64,000 bases of DNA from Thereva unica (taxonomy: Eukaryota > Arthropoda > Insecta > Diptera > Therevidae): the NCBI GenBank assembly GCA_949987705.1, contig OX465281.1, positions 256,466,542-256,530,541 on the forward strand, written 5' to 3'. Within the stretch, counting starts at the first letter, position 1, and each line of letters begins with the position of its first letter. This document shows, piece after piece, positions 35,598 through 47,600 of this stretch. Both the position numbers and the translations under genes were made by a program. The notes under the pieces were generated by a model. It saw only the letters and a program-made list of their open reading frames with translations. It had not been told where the DNA came from and made no database searches.

Positions 35598-38376
35598 CCA
35601 CTTCTCCTCAAAGGGCAAGTATAGAATTTGATTTATTACCCAACTGCGTCACTTCCGTACTAAATTGCTTTCAAAGTCAATATGTACCGAATTTATACAC
35701 GCGCATTTATAGCTCATCATCTTACATAATTTTGAATTATATCCCCGCTATTTGCCAACTTTGTAGAACTGCGAAATTAATTGCGAAACACTAAAGCAAA
35801 CAATAAATCATTAGAGCAGCGTCAGCAGCAGCACTCACCCATAATCCCACCAATCATTTATCGTTTAATTTTCAGCTGCAACAAGTTTTTCCCTTTTATT
35901 TTGTTTAATAATATACTCTACCCCATTAAGTACGTTAACAACCCTCCGCAGTCTTGTGCCCTGCCGGCACACCCCCGACGATCGACCGATGACCGACCTT
36001 AAAAGCAAATAAAGTTCTGTGCTGCTTGGCGCTGCGAACACTTTCTCACCCAATTTACAACTCGAAATCGAGCATTTCCAACGTTATTACACCGAGTCGT
36101 CGTTGTCTACTTGCTGGCAAACAAATCTCGTGTTTGATTCACCAAGAGACGCGCCGCCCCCGCATCTCGGGAGCCCCCCCGGGGGCCACCTATCAAAATA
36201 CGACCACCGTCGTTCCACTGAAGCAATTTTCTCTTTACAAATCGATTTCAGCAACAAAGCGATATTCTTGATTTTTCGTTTCGACAGCGCCCCTCGCCCG
36301 CAGCTCCCTCTGTTCAGGCCGCGGCGAACTATGCGAAACATGAAAACGAGTTGCGGCAACAATAAACTTCGCCTCGCATTAGTGTCTGGCGGCGGGGAAT
36401 GGCTTAAGCCTCTGCGCGCACCGCACCGCAGCGCGTTTGGGCGAGGAGGAGCACAAAGGCGAGTGCAAGGGCCAGAGTTGCTTTTATGCTTTGATGCACT
36501 ACAGCGTATGGTCGTCATAGCGTGCAGTGCAGTGCAGTCTCCATGTAGGACAGCGCTTTGGCTTCTTCGGCCCCGATGCTGAGGATGAGGAGGACGAGGC
36601 TTCTCTTTAGTCTCGGTGGAGCCTCTTGTATTCTCTTGCTGTGCTGGTGTAATTCAATAAAAGTCGGGTAGCGACAAGATGATGGTACGTTGGTAAGCAA
36701 ATGACGTACTCTGTATACGATCATGTTGCGGGGGTTGTGCAGGGCGACGAGGTACAAGCCAGTCTTAAGGGAATCGGCAACTGCTGTTCTCGTTTTGTTA
36801 ACATTGTTGAAGGAACGAAAACTGCGGGGCAGCATGAGAAAATCTTTGAAAAACATTCTCGGAAAGGACACACTGAGACGGGAGTGAGTATACCCCCAGC
36901 GCCAACAGGGACTCGTTGCCAAGTCGCAAAAAACAAGAAAAACAAAGAAGCTGCCGGTCTCCCCTCGCTCATAAATAAAACATAAAAATTGTGAAAAGCC
37001 CCCATAATAAAAATAAAAAAAGTCACAATTACGCTCCGCTGAGTACCCGGCAGCGATGCTGCGCGCAAATTAAATTCGCATAAACGATTCCAAATATGCG
37101 CTGCTGCCAGGCAGAAATGGACATTGAGGCTCGCATTTGGAGGCAATTGGGGCCCCGCAAATGGTCAAGAGTGGAAGGGGCCAGCAGCTGAAACGATTAA
37201 AGGCCAAATGCCGTTCCACTTGGCTTGTTCAATTTAAAGAAATCCGAGCTCTTCGTATTCTTTATCGACTTCTTGCATGACGTCTTGTGAGGGCCCCGAC
37301 CTCCTCGCCCTCCTCCCGCCTGCGCCGAACGCCTCTTCAGGTATGGTAGGCTTAGAGTTGGTCTTGTATTGTGTATTGGATGCCCGCCTGCCTCTGCTGC
37401 TGCTGCTGTGGATAATGATCTCGACACGAAGACTCGAGAAAAGATGCCATTTACCTTGGATCGCATTTTCGATTGTTCACAGGGAGTGGTTAATGCGATG
37501 AAGATTACGGCTTTGAGACGTTTAATTGAATTCTATGAAGATACCAATGTACCGGCCCCAACCCCTGGCCCCGTTCTGGTCATTCTGCTTCCTCTCCTTG
37601 AGTGGTAAATAGTCACGGGGGCCCCTGGTCTTCTCTGTAATGCTCTGCTGTGTATTCCAATCGGGCCTTGGTTTTTTTGTTACTTTTGGACTCATCTCAA
37701 TTTGTCTTCTTTTGTATGAAGACATTCATGTGGATGCCGTGGGGCTCCCTCTTTTGATTAGAATCAGTGGTACCGTTTTCTCTTCATGGCCGAGGGGTGG
37801 ACCAGAAACACGGGGCGGAGGGGGGCGGCTGTGCATTAAGGATATTTAGAGTTAATGGACTAACGCTGTCGGACGCCTCGGAACATTGTTGCAAATGGTG
37901 TTAAAATGAATTGTCCGAGTTAACATCGCACCTGAGGAGAAATTATCAAGTAATTGCCGACAATTGTGTGTACAACACTCGCGCTTACCGTGGCGCTGTT
38001 TTATAACTGGTTTTTGGACACCGCTTAATGCGGTGCAACACTTATGCTCGTGTTTTGTTTTATTTTCAAGCAGCTTTGGCGTTTTGTTTTTGGAAATTAT
38101 TCCACAAAATTGGAGGAAGTGCTTAACTATGGTGCTTTTGGGAATTTATTGTTTTATTTTCGAAATTACCGTTTCCGAGGTAGATTTAAGAGAATTAGTA
38201 GTTTTTCAAGCTGAACTGATTGTTAGAGAAAATCGGAAGTTGTTGAAATAATTCATTAACCACCAAATCTCTTCTACTGCAAAAGTAAATCATCCAACGT
38301 GATATTCCATGGAAGTCGATTCACCCCTTGGCAATTCGCCTAATTAGCGCTTTTCATATTAATTTCCAACCACAAT
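35598..38376. other. no recognised gene, partly GC-rich
   Basis: GC-rich patches around 36.1-36.6 and 37.3-37.5 kb make long chance frames on both strands. None shows a domain, and they overlap each other. A GAACGCCTCTTCAG/GTATGG string at about 37330 looks splice-like but lacks a good pyrimidine tract and a GTAAGT-type donor. Confidence 0.4.
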
Positions 38377-39350
38377 CAAACCAATGAAGAAAACTGTCCG
38401 ATACTTGAGCTCAACTGCAGATGGATGGTGTTCGACCGCCTGCGAGACCCATTCCTAAGACAGGAGACATCACTTGGTGTCCGCACCCAGATTCCTACCT
38501 CTCCAACCCTTTGCAATGACGTTTGAGTCAAGGCTGGTCCAAGCCGTTCATTATTTCGTTCTTGCGTCATCAACATGATCCTTAAAAGGGAGTCCCTCGA
38601 AGGGGTGTTCACCAAAGCCGGAACAGTGGGCATTCGGATCAGCGACCTACCGTCTCTGCCATCCTTGCGAGAAAGGAAACTTCGACGATGCTCGCTACCC
38701 AATTCACTCTCTACATATGTATTTGCCTGCAAGTACGTCGAAAGATGAACAGAATTATACTGAGAAGCTTCTGACAACCGGTTCAGTGCACTCTAACCAG
38801 GCCTAAAAATACATCTTCTTCTTATCTTTCACTCTCCCGTTTAACCGTCTGGCGCCATTGCGTCACAGGGCTGGATCAACTATCTAGTTACTATCTCTCC
38901 TGGTGTATCTTTGCCTTTCTCTGCATTTTTAAGCCTCATCTGCCGTAACTTTTTGGTCGATGGTCTTCAGCGTCACTTCTACTTTTCTCCATACCTCCTC
39001 CGGCTGCATAATTTGGTCCAGGATGTTCTCCGATGCTGGTTGTATCTCGTCGGCTGTTTTCAGCAGAGCACTGTACTTCGCAAACCTCATCTTCTGCGTT
39101 CCTTTTATCGTCCGGACATTCTGGGGAGAACGATGAATCATTCGATCTGAAGCGATCAAAGTATGCCCTATAACATTTCCATTGGCTTTTTCACATTTGG
39201 AATGAGTATGGATCCATTGGTCCTTAGCATACTCGTCAAACATCCTCTGCCAGAATCCGTCGCACTGCCTTGAGCCCTCTTGCATATTCCACGTCGGAAA
39301 ATCTCCTACTCTCACATGCGGGTCGTTCCTGTTATGATACATGCATTAAT
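38377..39350 (-). repeat. interspersed repeat family A, copy 1 (probable LINE 3' end)
   Basis: The minus frame 39342-38929 (137 codons, open) ends with ENILDQIMQPEEVWRKVEVT. The minus strand of 61.4-61.6 kb encodes a matching tail (RPENILDHMI, then RMEVALKAI) across a frameshift. The downstream minus-strand sequence (38928-38377) also shares a block with 60490-60550 around CCTTAAAAGG and GGTGNTCACC. Shared protein tail plus shared untranslated sequence suggests the 3' ends of one LINE family, perhaps R1-like, but RT is not present to confirm this. Confidence 0.55.
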
Positions 39351-39513
39351 GGACACATTCTCAATAGTGACATATCAAAAATCATAACGGCGTGGTGAGC
39401 ACAAATGTGATTTTCCTATTCTCGGGCACCACTTTCAAGTTATGACAATCGCAGGGTTGTGAATTCCAATGAATTTTTATTAATTCAAAATAAAATATAC
39501 TTTCACAGTGGAA

Positions 39514-39530
39514 CCCCCCCCCCCCCCCCC
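39514..39530. repeat. C17 homopolymer
   Basis: A pure run of seventeen C residues at 39514-39530. Runs like this are sequencing-prone, so the length is uncertain. Confidence 0.8.
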
Positions 39531-39679
39531 TCCCGTACTTTTTGCACCATCTTTTTGCTCTCTAACCCCCTAACGAACTTGTACTTAGAACGTGCAATTA
39601 ATACTTCGAAATGAAATGTATTTCCTTGCCTCTCCATTTCGCGGGCTTTCGGGTTGGCTCTTTAAAGGCATTTAAAATC

Positions 39680-40330
39680 TCAGCCAAATCAACCCAAAGA
39701 TTTTTTATGCGCCTGGGGTCGGCGGGGTCATTTCTAATTTGGAATCAACCTTGCTATATTTGCTATTATAATTGGGGGAAATATTAATTTTTTGTTAAAA
39801 AATCACAAAAATTATTGATTAGCGACCCAAAAAACCCTTTGCACCTAATCTGAACGCAGAAAGTTTGAATATAGCAAAGACACCCTTTTTGGGGGTAGTT
39901 TTAGCTAATTTAAGGGTGAAATATTAATTTTTCATTAAAAAATCCCTAAAATTCGTTATCAGCGACCCAAAAAACCCCTATGGACCTAATCTGGTCGCAA
40001 AAAGTGCGAAAATAGCGAAAACACCCCTTTTCGGGGGTAGTTTTACGTAATTTAAGGGTTAAATATTAATGTAACCTAAAAAAAATCATCAAGATTCTTA
40101 ATTAGCGACCCAAAAAACCCTTGGAAACCAATTCTTGGCCGAATCTATAGACTCAGAACGCGAATACATCAAAAATACCCCCTTTTGGGGGTAGTTTTTG
40201 CAAATTTAGGGGTGTTCCGCCCATTTCCGAACCAAATGACCCCGATTTTCGTGTTCAGCGACCCAAAAAACCTATACTAGAGCAAATCTGGTATTCGCAA
40301 CTTTAAGTACAACCCCCTCCCCGTATTTTG
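39680..40330. repeat. diverged tandem repeat, units of 140-153 bp
   Basis: The anchor AGCGACCCAAAAAACC starts at 39821, 39961, 40104 and 40257. The flanking parts of each unit, such as CACCCTTTTTGGGGGTAG and AAATATTAATTTTTNATT, recur in register. At least four units, well diverged, so an old satellite-like array or the internal repeat of an unknown transposon. It lies about 150 bp after the C17 run. Confidence 0.75.
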
Positions 40331-41179
40331 ACTGGAGTATTCGCTAAGAAAAAAAAACTCAACTACACAATGAGAAGACAGATGGCATTCTGCAAGACCC
40401 CGACCCGATCAGATCGTAACTAAATTCGATAATTTCCAAAACATTTTTTTCTCACTTATAAATTTCATTGATTAAGTCAGCCTCCAATAATATTTCTTTT
40501 TACGGGGCGCCAAGATGGAAAACCATTACGGCCTGAAGTTAGTTGTGTGCCAACGTTTCGAGTATTTTATCGAAATATATTTAGTCTTTCAGCGCAGAGA
40601 AATATCAGCTGTGAAATATTAGGTGTGAATTTGGCTGGGAAAACGGTGATTTATTTATTATGTGTGTGCAGTGGCCGAAGAAATGTCGGGCGTAATAATT
40701 TTATTTCATAAGACGCTAGAGGACAAATTGTAAATAATTTGAATGGAGTCGCCTGCGGAAGTGTTAGTGATTTATTTTATTTGGTTTGACGTTGAATGAA
40801 AAATGTTAAATATTGGCCTGAAGCATGTAAATTCCTTGCATAGACACTTTGTAAAGGAGGCTTGTTTGCGCGCCATTTTGTTTGTGCCTTGCTATTTTGT
40901 ATATCGGCAACATTTTGCGTTGGCGTGTATATTAGTGCAGTAAATTAGTTCTGTAATCATAGTGAGAGGCAAATTAGTTTGGGTAGTAAATATTAGTTAA
41001 AACTTATGAGAGGAATTATTGTGTAGATAAAAAGGCATCGGTGAAATTATTATAACGATATTGATGGTTGTTTGTTATGAACGATTTCAAATATGTAAGG
41101 TTGTAGCTTATGTTGTCGATTGCCAGTCATTGCAGAGCTTCGAAATTTTGCATTCTTAGGGATCTCCAATGATGTACTT
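40331..41179. other. no recognised gene
   Basis: AT-rich sequence with no protein or terminal-repeat signal. Confidence 0.4.
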
Positions 41180-41345
41180 CGAAGCCCGATTTTCAAAATT
41201 CAAAATGGCCGCGCAAGTATGGCCGAATTCTGCCAATGGTGTTCCGATTCCAATTAAAGTGGGTAATGGTCAAAAATAACGAATTTGCGGTCAAACTGAA
41301 CGAATTTTGCCAGTTGTGTTCCGATTCCGGTTCTCATCAATGTTT
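41180..41345 (+). repeat. interspersed repeat, plus copy of the 30.6 kb unit
   Basis: GAAGCCCGATTTTC, AAAATGGCC, GTATGGCCGAATT, GTGTTCCGATTCC and AAAGTGGGTAATG occur in order. The phrase GTGTTCCGATTCC appears twice (about 41240 and 41318), so the unit may be partly duplicated. Confidence 0.65.
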
Positions 41346-44300
41346 GCAAATCAAGCTTAAACCAACGATCTAAGAACAAAAACTTTCCGATTTCTCGGAT
41401 TGCCCAAGTGCTCGAAGAATCTCGATCCGTGTCGAAAAAAATTAAAATAAATAAAGTTACAGTCTTCTTTACCCGAAAAATTATCCATTTTTAACGTACG
41501 TCTTCTTTGATCCGTTAACTGGTGGTCCGAGCGCAATGGATACGCTGCTGCCGGTGCCGTTGGGTTTCCAACTCACGATTTGTTTTCATTCTTGACGATT
41601 TTTGGCGACGTCTTGAACCTCGATAACTGATAATTGTTGATTCTTTAAGTCGATTTTTTGACGTTATCGTTGATGTTATTTTCCCGCCTAACTGCCGGAT
41701 TGTCTAGTACAACGTCCGGTATTCGTGCCTCGGCGCCACTTCTTGCTTGTCGGCCGCAATGTTATTCCAGTATGCTTCACGTTCCGAACTTTTTTGCTCA
41801 AAATCGAAGTGTTTCATGATCGCTGATCGACTAGGTCTAGACAGCTGTCCGAGATCCATGGCTGCGTCCGTTTGCGGAGTGAAGTGTGCGGCATTTAGCG
41901 CTCTCCTCTGACATTTATATATTCAATTAAGTTTGTCTGCACTTAGTTCAAATTTTTCTACCATAAATCTTAAATGGTTAGCAACAACAACAAACAAAGA
42001 TTTGACTCGACTCATTTCTCGTTCTTTATTTTTCATGCGTATTTACTCCCAATCCAAAAAAAAAATATTATGAATTAATGCGATTCGATAAAGAAACCAA
42101 TAATCTTCCATTAAGTAAACAACCTTTCATCATCGACACCGATACTAGCAATCACTTCACCGATATCCGATGTCAGCGACAAGCCCTGCAATGTTCTAAA
42201 GTGATCACAAGCACTTACGAGATAGGAAAACAGCAGTAGGCGGTGGTAGTTGAGCCCCAACGCCCTGTTTTCAATATATTTATTTTTTTCCTCTGCTTCC
42301 TCTCTAGAGTAGTGCAGGAATTCAATTGAACTGCTTCCATCATCCGATTTCCTCCAGTCGAATGACTCCATCCGAATACTAAACACCAATCTCGAAGCTT
42401 CACAATGTATATTCCCCATGGGGCTTTAGGTTGGGTTCTGAAATGTTTAGCTCAGCCCGAGGGTGGGAGTATTGAAGGTGGATGGGGAGAGAGGAGCGGG
42501 GCGGATACTAGAATCAGCCTCGTCGTACACAGTTCATAGCCCGACTAAGTCGACATGAAACTTTCCTATTAGACGTCACTGGGTACGTATTTACTCTTGG
42601 AATTTGGATGGCTGCCGGTATGCAGGGCGGTTGAATGCGGCACTATATGTATATGCATGTATACAGCATACACACAGGACGCCGACTGGGTGTATTGGTG
42701 TCCATAAAGTGCTTCCTTCTTAGCCTGAAAGGGCACTCCTGCTGTTGCTTCCGTCCTTCCACCCTCCCGCCTTCGGATTGCCAAGGCATTACTCAACATC
42801 ATTTGATATGCCTTAAAGATATCGGAGCTGGCATGAGACTTGAATTAAGCACATTACTACTACGGCAGCCCCAACCCCAAAGTCCCCAGTTCCCAGTTGG
42901 TCTTTGATTGCCATGTAGAGAGAGAGTCAGTGATGGCTTTACATGAATGTTGTTGCCATGATGTGGCGCTGCCGAGCTTATGGAGGGGGTGTCACATGGC
43001 AAATTGGCCCCGTTGAAGGGAACTCATAGAGCGAAGCTAAGCGCCATGTTTTGTTGTATAGATGGCCGAGTGTGTAGCTAGGGGTGCTGGCCTAAATGAT
43101 GGAATTATTTCGAGTCTAATTGGGGAGATAATGTAATGTATGTTTGCCTAGAATGGGCAACGGATAAGACGGCTCCCAATTAAGCCAATGCCCAAAATGT
43201 GTGCTTAGGTATTGATATGGTTCGGCTGGTCCGTCAGAATAATAAAGTTTAATTTACACACAGCAAGTTTTCACTTTCAAAAGCACGATGTTATATCATT
43301 CAGCAATTTATGTAAAGGCCTTCTCTCTGCCGGGGTAACTTACCGAAAACAAAGGTCTGCCAGATATTCCCAGATTCATCTCCATCAGAGCAACAACTGC
43401 GAATAAATTATCTGATCGAATTATCGTAATCGATCATTCGAAAATGAATCAAAGATAAAAAAATTTATGAATATGTATGGGAATGATGGATACAACAACA
43501 CAACGCAAAAAAAACTGAACACTGCGAATCGCTTTACTCGATTTTTCACTTGGCTGCAAAGTTTTTTTTTGCGGTCGCGCCAAACCGGCTGCCAACTTGA
43601 CGGGTTGCTGCAGATCCCTGCCGTGCCCTCTTTACGCGTCTCTCTCTCTTTCTGCGATCCATGATAATCCATCCTACCTTGGCTTCATTGTTTTGCCGCT
43701 GCAATCGCGGCCTACCAGCGCCGAAGCATAACCAGCGAACGAGCAAGACGAACAGCAACAACAGCAAAAACACGGCAATCCAGCAACAAACATGGAGACG
43801 AATCGAACACAAACTTTTCGTCGATTTCATGGCGGATTAAGTTCCACGTTTGATTGGCATTTAAAGAGTCGATTTCCATTCGACGTTTTTGTTTTTTGTT
43901 GCTGTTCTCTCGGTTTTATTTTGTTTCGCTTTTCCCAGTTTTATTTCGCCGTCGTTTTTATGACCCCATAATAATTGATAAAGTTATGATCGGAGTTTGT
44001 AATTTCTATTTTTAAAGATCGTATCGCGCCAGTGGTGGCGCTGCTGCTGGCCTGTGTGTGGGATTGCGTTGCTGCGTTTATTCGGACATGCGGACATGTT
44101 TTTTTTCGGTATAATATTCGGGTGGACTTTAAAGCTCAGCTCTTATATGTGTCAGCTGTGGAGACTGGAGTGAATAGGAGCAGTTCAGAAAATGTTGAAA
44201 TACGATTTGATTATTGCGTGCCCCAAAAAAGATTATGATGGATTTCATGTGACAGTTGTTGGACAAGCAGATTAACTTTTGCGATTTATATGTCAGATTT

Positions 44301-45333
44301 GGGGTTTTGTTGTTGGGATCGCATTTTTATGCTTAATTATGATGTGATATGAAACACCCTCAGACACACACGACGATTTATTTATTTATTAATTCAGATT
44401 TGGTGAGTTGTTGAAATGTGCATTTTTAATTATTACAAAGCAAGTAAATTACGAGATAATTCGCCATTAATGAGTTTGGAGAGTTTTTTTTTGTTTCGGT
44501 TAATGGTTTTTAAAAATTTATATACATACTACTATTTTGTGACAGTTTATTAATGATTAATATTGTGGCACAAAATAATTTATGATGATTGGCTAAATTT
44601 CTCATTAAATTTTGCAGAACACACATTTTCATAGCAATTTGTACATCATTTGGTTTATTTACGTCTAATTTCCTTTCGATATTTTCATATTTCAAAGCGA
44701 TTTTGGCCCACATCCAGATAATTAACGAAGAAATAGTGAACATTTTTATCTCAACAGGTAAAATACACTTGACGATGAGATGGTATCGCGACAAATTGTG
44801 TCTTAGAAGTTAAGAGCTATATCTGAAGTGGGGATATGGTGTTGAGTAGGCGATATTTTCGTTGGTAGATTTATAGTTTTGTATTTCTGTTAAATTGTAT
44901 CATCATCTTAATTTTAGGAATGCACGTGTGAAATAGTTTGCGTTGTTTATTAGGTGAAGATGTACTATGGAAATTTTCATAGATATCCAAGCCTCTATAA
45001 GAACGCCAGATGCATAGCTGAGCTAGATTGGTTCGGTAGAAAGCATAACGTGGATTCCCGGAAATAAGAACGAGAAAACCTAGTACCGAGTTGTAACGAA
45101 ACAGGCCGCTGTAACCAAATACAACAGAACCACCGCTGTTAACACAACGACAAAACCGCTGTACAAGACATTACGAAACAGATCAGCGACGCGCAGCTAG
45201 GCACCAACATAAAAGACTGATGCATGCTGGCGAAAGTGCGTCGTGATCAGACAGCGGAAGAGATGATTCCTCTGCCTGATAACTGGACGGGGTCATAGGA
45301 AAGTTGTTCGTACAAACGGACAAAACAGACCAA
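41346..45333. other. no recognised gene
   Basis: At about 41520 the string TTAACTGGTGGTCCGAGCGC resembles the LTR/primer-binding-site junction of some insect retroelements, but I found no second LTR and no gag or pol. The rest, including the (GT)n-rich and TATA-rich parts near 44 kb, shows only chance frames. Confidence 0.35.
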
Positions 45334-45477
45334 CCACGGAGAATTGATCCAGTGGCGTCGACCGACTAATACATTTATAAGCCACGGAGAGTTGATCCAC
45401 TGGTACCGAAATACCGATACGTTTACTAGCCACGGAGATTTGATCCGTTGGTAACCCGCTAACCCTGTATTTCCATC
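45334..45477. repeat. 48-bp tandem repeat, three units
   Basis: CCACGGAGANTTGATCC starts at 45334, 45382 and 45430, an exact 48-bp period. The first parts of the units are well conserved and the second halves diverge. No coding meaning is seen. Confidence 0.85.
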
Positions 45478-46099
45478 TCTTTCTCTCCCATCGAAAGAGT
45501 TGCCCCACCGCTCCTGACGTTTACATAGTCAACGGGATATTTTCACATTATCGAAGCTGACACAAAGTCTGTTGCTCTAGCTACAAGCAAAACGAGAGAG
45601 ACTTTTTTCTGGACTAAAGCCCAGCTCTAGCCAAAGCTAGGCACTACGTAACACTAGGCAGTTACGTTGTGGAAAACAAAAGAAATCTCCAGACTAAAGG
45701 TCGTATCATTGATAAGCTTCCTTAATTCACTTTAAACATCCACCACACCTTAGCTCCACGAGTTTGTGCTGTTGAAACGGCGTTGAGCTGTTGAAACCGT
45801 ACGCCAAAGCTCAAATTAGGTCCATGGTCGCACTGAAATCAGCGCTACACGTAACCTAATCTCAACATAAACAAACTAATGGCAGGTTGATCTTAACAAA
45901 GCCGAACAAGCTTTTACGGAAGCCATCATCCTTTAAACCGATATGTCTCCTTACGGCCATAGGCATTTTTTCGAGCGAGTTTTTATTTTATGTTGAAGAC
46001 GCTCAGGAAAAATGCAATGTCGAACAGAAGCTCTACTCGGGAAGAACGGAACTGTTACAACCTAGCCGCGGGGCATCGAGAAACCACTCGCTGGAGTGT

Positions 46100-46325
46100 T
46101 ATGCCTCCTGACACGAGGTGAATCTCATCAACCAACCGATGACATGCGCCTTTTTGGTGGAGAGGGTAAGGGCTAAGGATGGCTCTGACCGGAGGAATCA
46201 GGAATGAAAAAAGGGAAGAAGAAGGAAAGTTATGCAGGTGGAAAAGGCGAAGGACCGAGGGATTAGAACCCGGGACCTCTGGGATGGTAGCTAGACGCCT
46301 AACTCCCTAGGCTATCGAGGCTTGA
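46100..46325 (-). mobile_element. tRNA-derived SINE candidate
   Basis: On the minus strand the sequence shows a tRNA-like head: GCCTCGATAGCCTAGGGAGT with an A-box-like TAGCCTAGGGAGTTAGG, then a B-box-like GGTTCTAATCCC (usual form GGTTCGAATCCC) about 45 nt downstream, all near 46266-46321. The head is followed by a pyrimidine-rich body that runs to about 46100. This is the layout of a tRNA-related SINE. The acceptor and anticodon stems are not intact, so it is not a working tRNA gene. I saw no second copy in this window. Confidence 0.6.
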
Positions 46326-46330
46326 GGAGA

Positions 46331-46849
46331 GTCTCTAACGCTGTCGTCGGCGAAGTTCGGATGGTAATTTAAAGGCATTCTTTTACCATTCTCTGACGTT
46401 CTGTGCCACCACACGAAAGCCGTTTAAGCCACCATGGGCCTTATGATGATGGTTTATATATCCAGTACAATGCTTTCGATTGTAGACCCCATTTGGATCC
46501 AAAAGCTCTGCAGCAAGCCAACAAAAATCTATGTTACTTGCTCATTAGAGTGTACATGCGATGGTTCGAGTTGAGTTTGGCATCTAGCGTCACTCTGTTT
46601 CGCCAATTTTGGCAATGATCGTCTTCTGGTGTATGGAACCAATAAATCAGTATTAAATTACGTGGAATATGCCATTTACTTTCGTACACATAGTGAACAA
46701 ATAGCGCTAACTATTGCATAATAAAGCATCGTGGGAGTTTTTTATAGTTGAATCCATAGGTAAAGACAACAAATCATATACAGCATAAAAATGACAACAA
46801 ACAGCTTAAAAGTATTGAATATCGTTAAATTTATGATTAAATCCCGTCA
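46331..46849. other. no recognised gene
   Basis: Short interval with no motif of note. Confidence 0.4.
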
Positions 46850-47600
46850 CAACTTTCCAATTTACAATAACTTAACAAGTGCCAGATTTATTTTCAATGC
46901 CCACATTGAAACAATGCGCCCCGCTGTTATCTAATTGCATATTTTCTCACTATTTCAAATTAAACGCGTCGAACGCACCTTTGTCGCTGTCCATTGAACG
47001 GGGCGAAAACCAATAAATTAAGCGAAAAGATTTTCTGTTTTGACATAATCCGCCATTAAAAAACGTCCAACATGTCACATTTTATATAATTTTATATCCC
47101 CGAAACAAATTACAAAATTATGCCCTCATTAAGAGTCGCCATAAATAAGCCAAGCGACGATTATTACGGGGGATTACACTGCCGCAGAGAATTTGAATAG
47201 AAACATATGTGCTGACACGAGGTAATCTCGTTTATCGGTGATAAGTCTCCCCTGAAAGAGTTTCAATAATTAAAAACCGGCGATCGGGGCCCCCAGAGTC
47301 TTTCACCTTTCCTCCATCATAACAGAATTAAAATTCGCCATAAACATTAATGAGCGCATTAAAGGCGACTAGGAAGAGCCGTTAAACTTTCCAATTTGCC
47401 TAATAGCCTTAAGGCCATTATGCAGCGAGCGCGTCACAGACCAGCCACAATCGCCAGAGCGCGCCACGGGCAACATCGTGGGCCCAAGACACGTCTTTAT
47501 CGGGGGCTTCTGATTGCGCGCTGTTCTACTTTAATCCGGCCATAAATTCACCCGGAATCGCGTCTATTTATCATACTCTGTGCCAACACTCGATTTTTTT
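46850..47600. promoter_or_regulatory. candidate cis-regulatory block with GCCATAAA sites
   Basis: Within about 500 bases the plus strand carries GCCATTAAAA (about 47052), GCCATAAATA (47140), GCCATAAACA (47336) and GCCATAAATT (47540), the sites bound by Abd-B/Caudal-class homeodomains (TTTATGGC in reverse). They are mixed with TAATTA-type cores and a CTATTTATC (about 47562). The clustering and the absence of repeats suggest a developmental enhancer. Motifs only. Confidence 0.35.

Noticed and set aside
36019..36582. 187-codon plus open frame as a gene
   Set aside because: It lies in a GC-rich patch that opens frames on both strands. The opposite strand has a 143-codon frame over the same bases.
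41510..41530. LTR and primer-binding-site junction
   Set aside because: Only one short resemblance. No second LTR, gag or pol nearby.
44740..44765. ATCTCAACAG/GTAAAA as a ratchet point
   Set aside because: Weak, mixed pyrimidine tract and a poor donor (GTAAAA).
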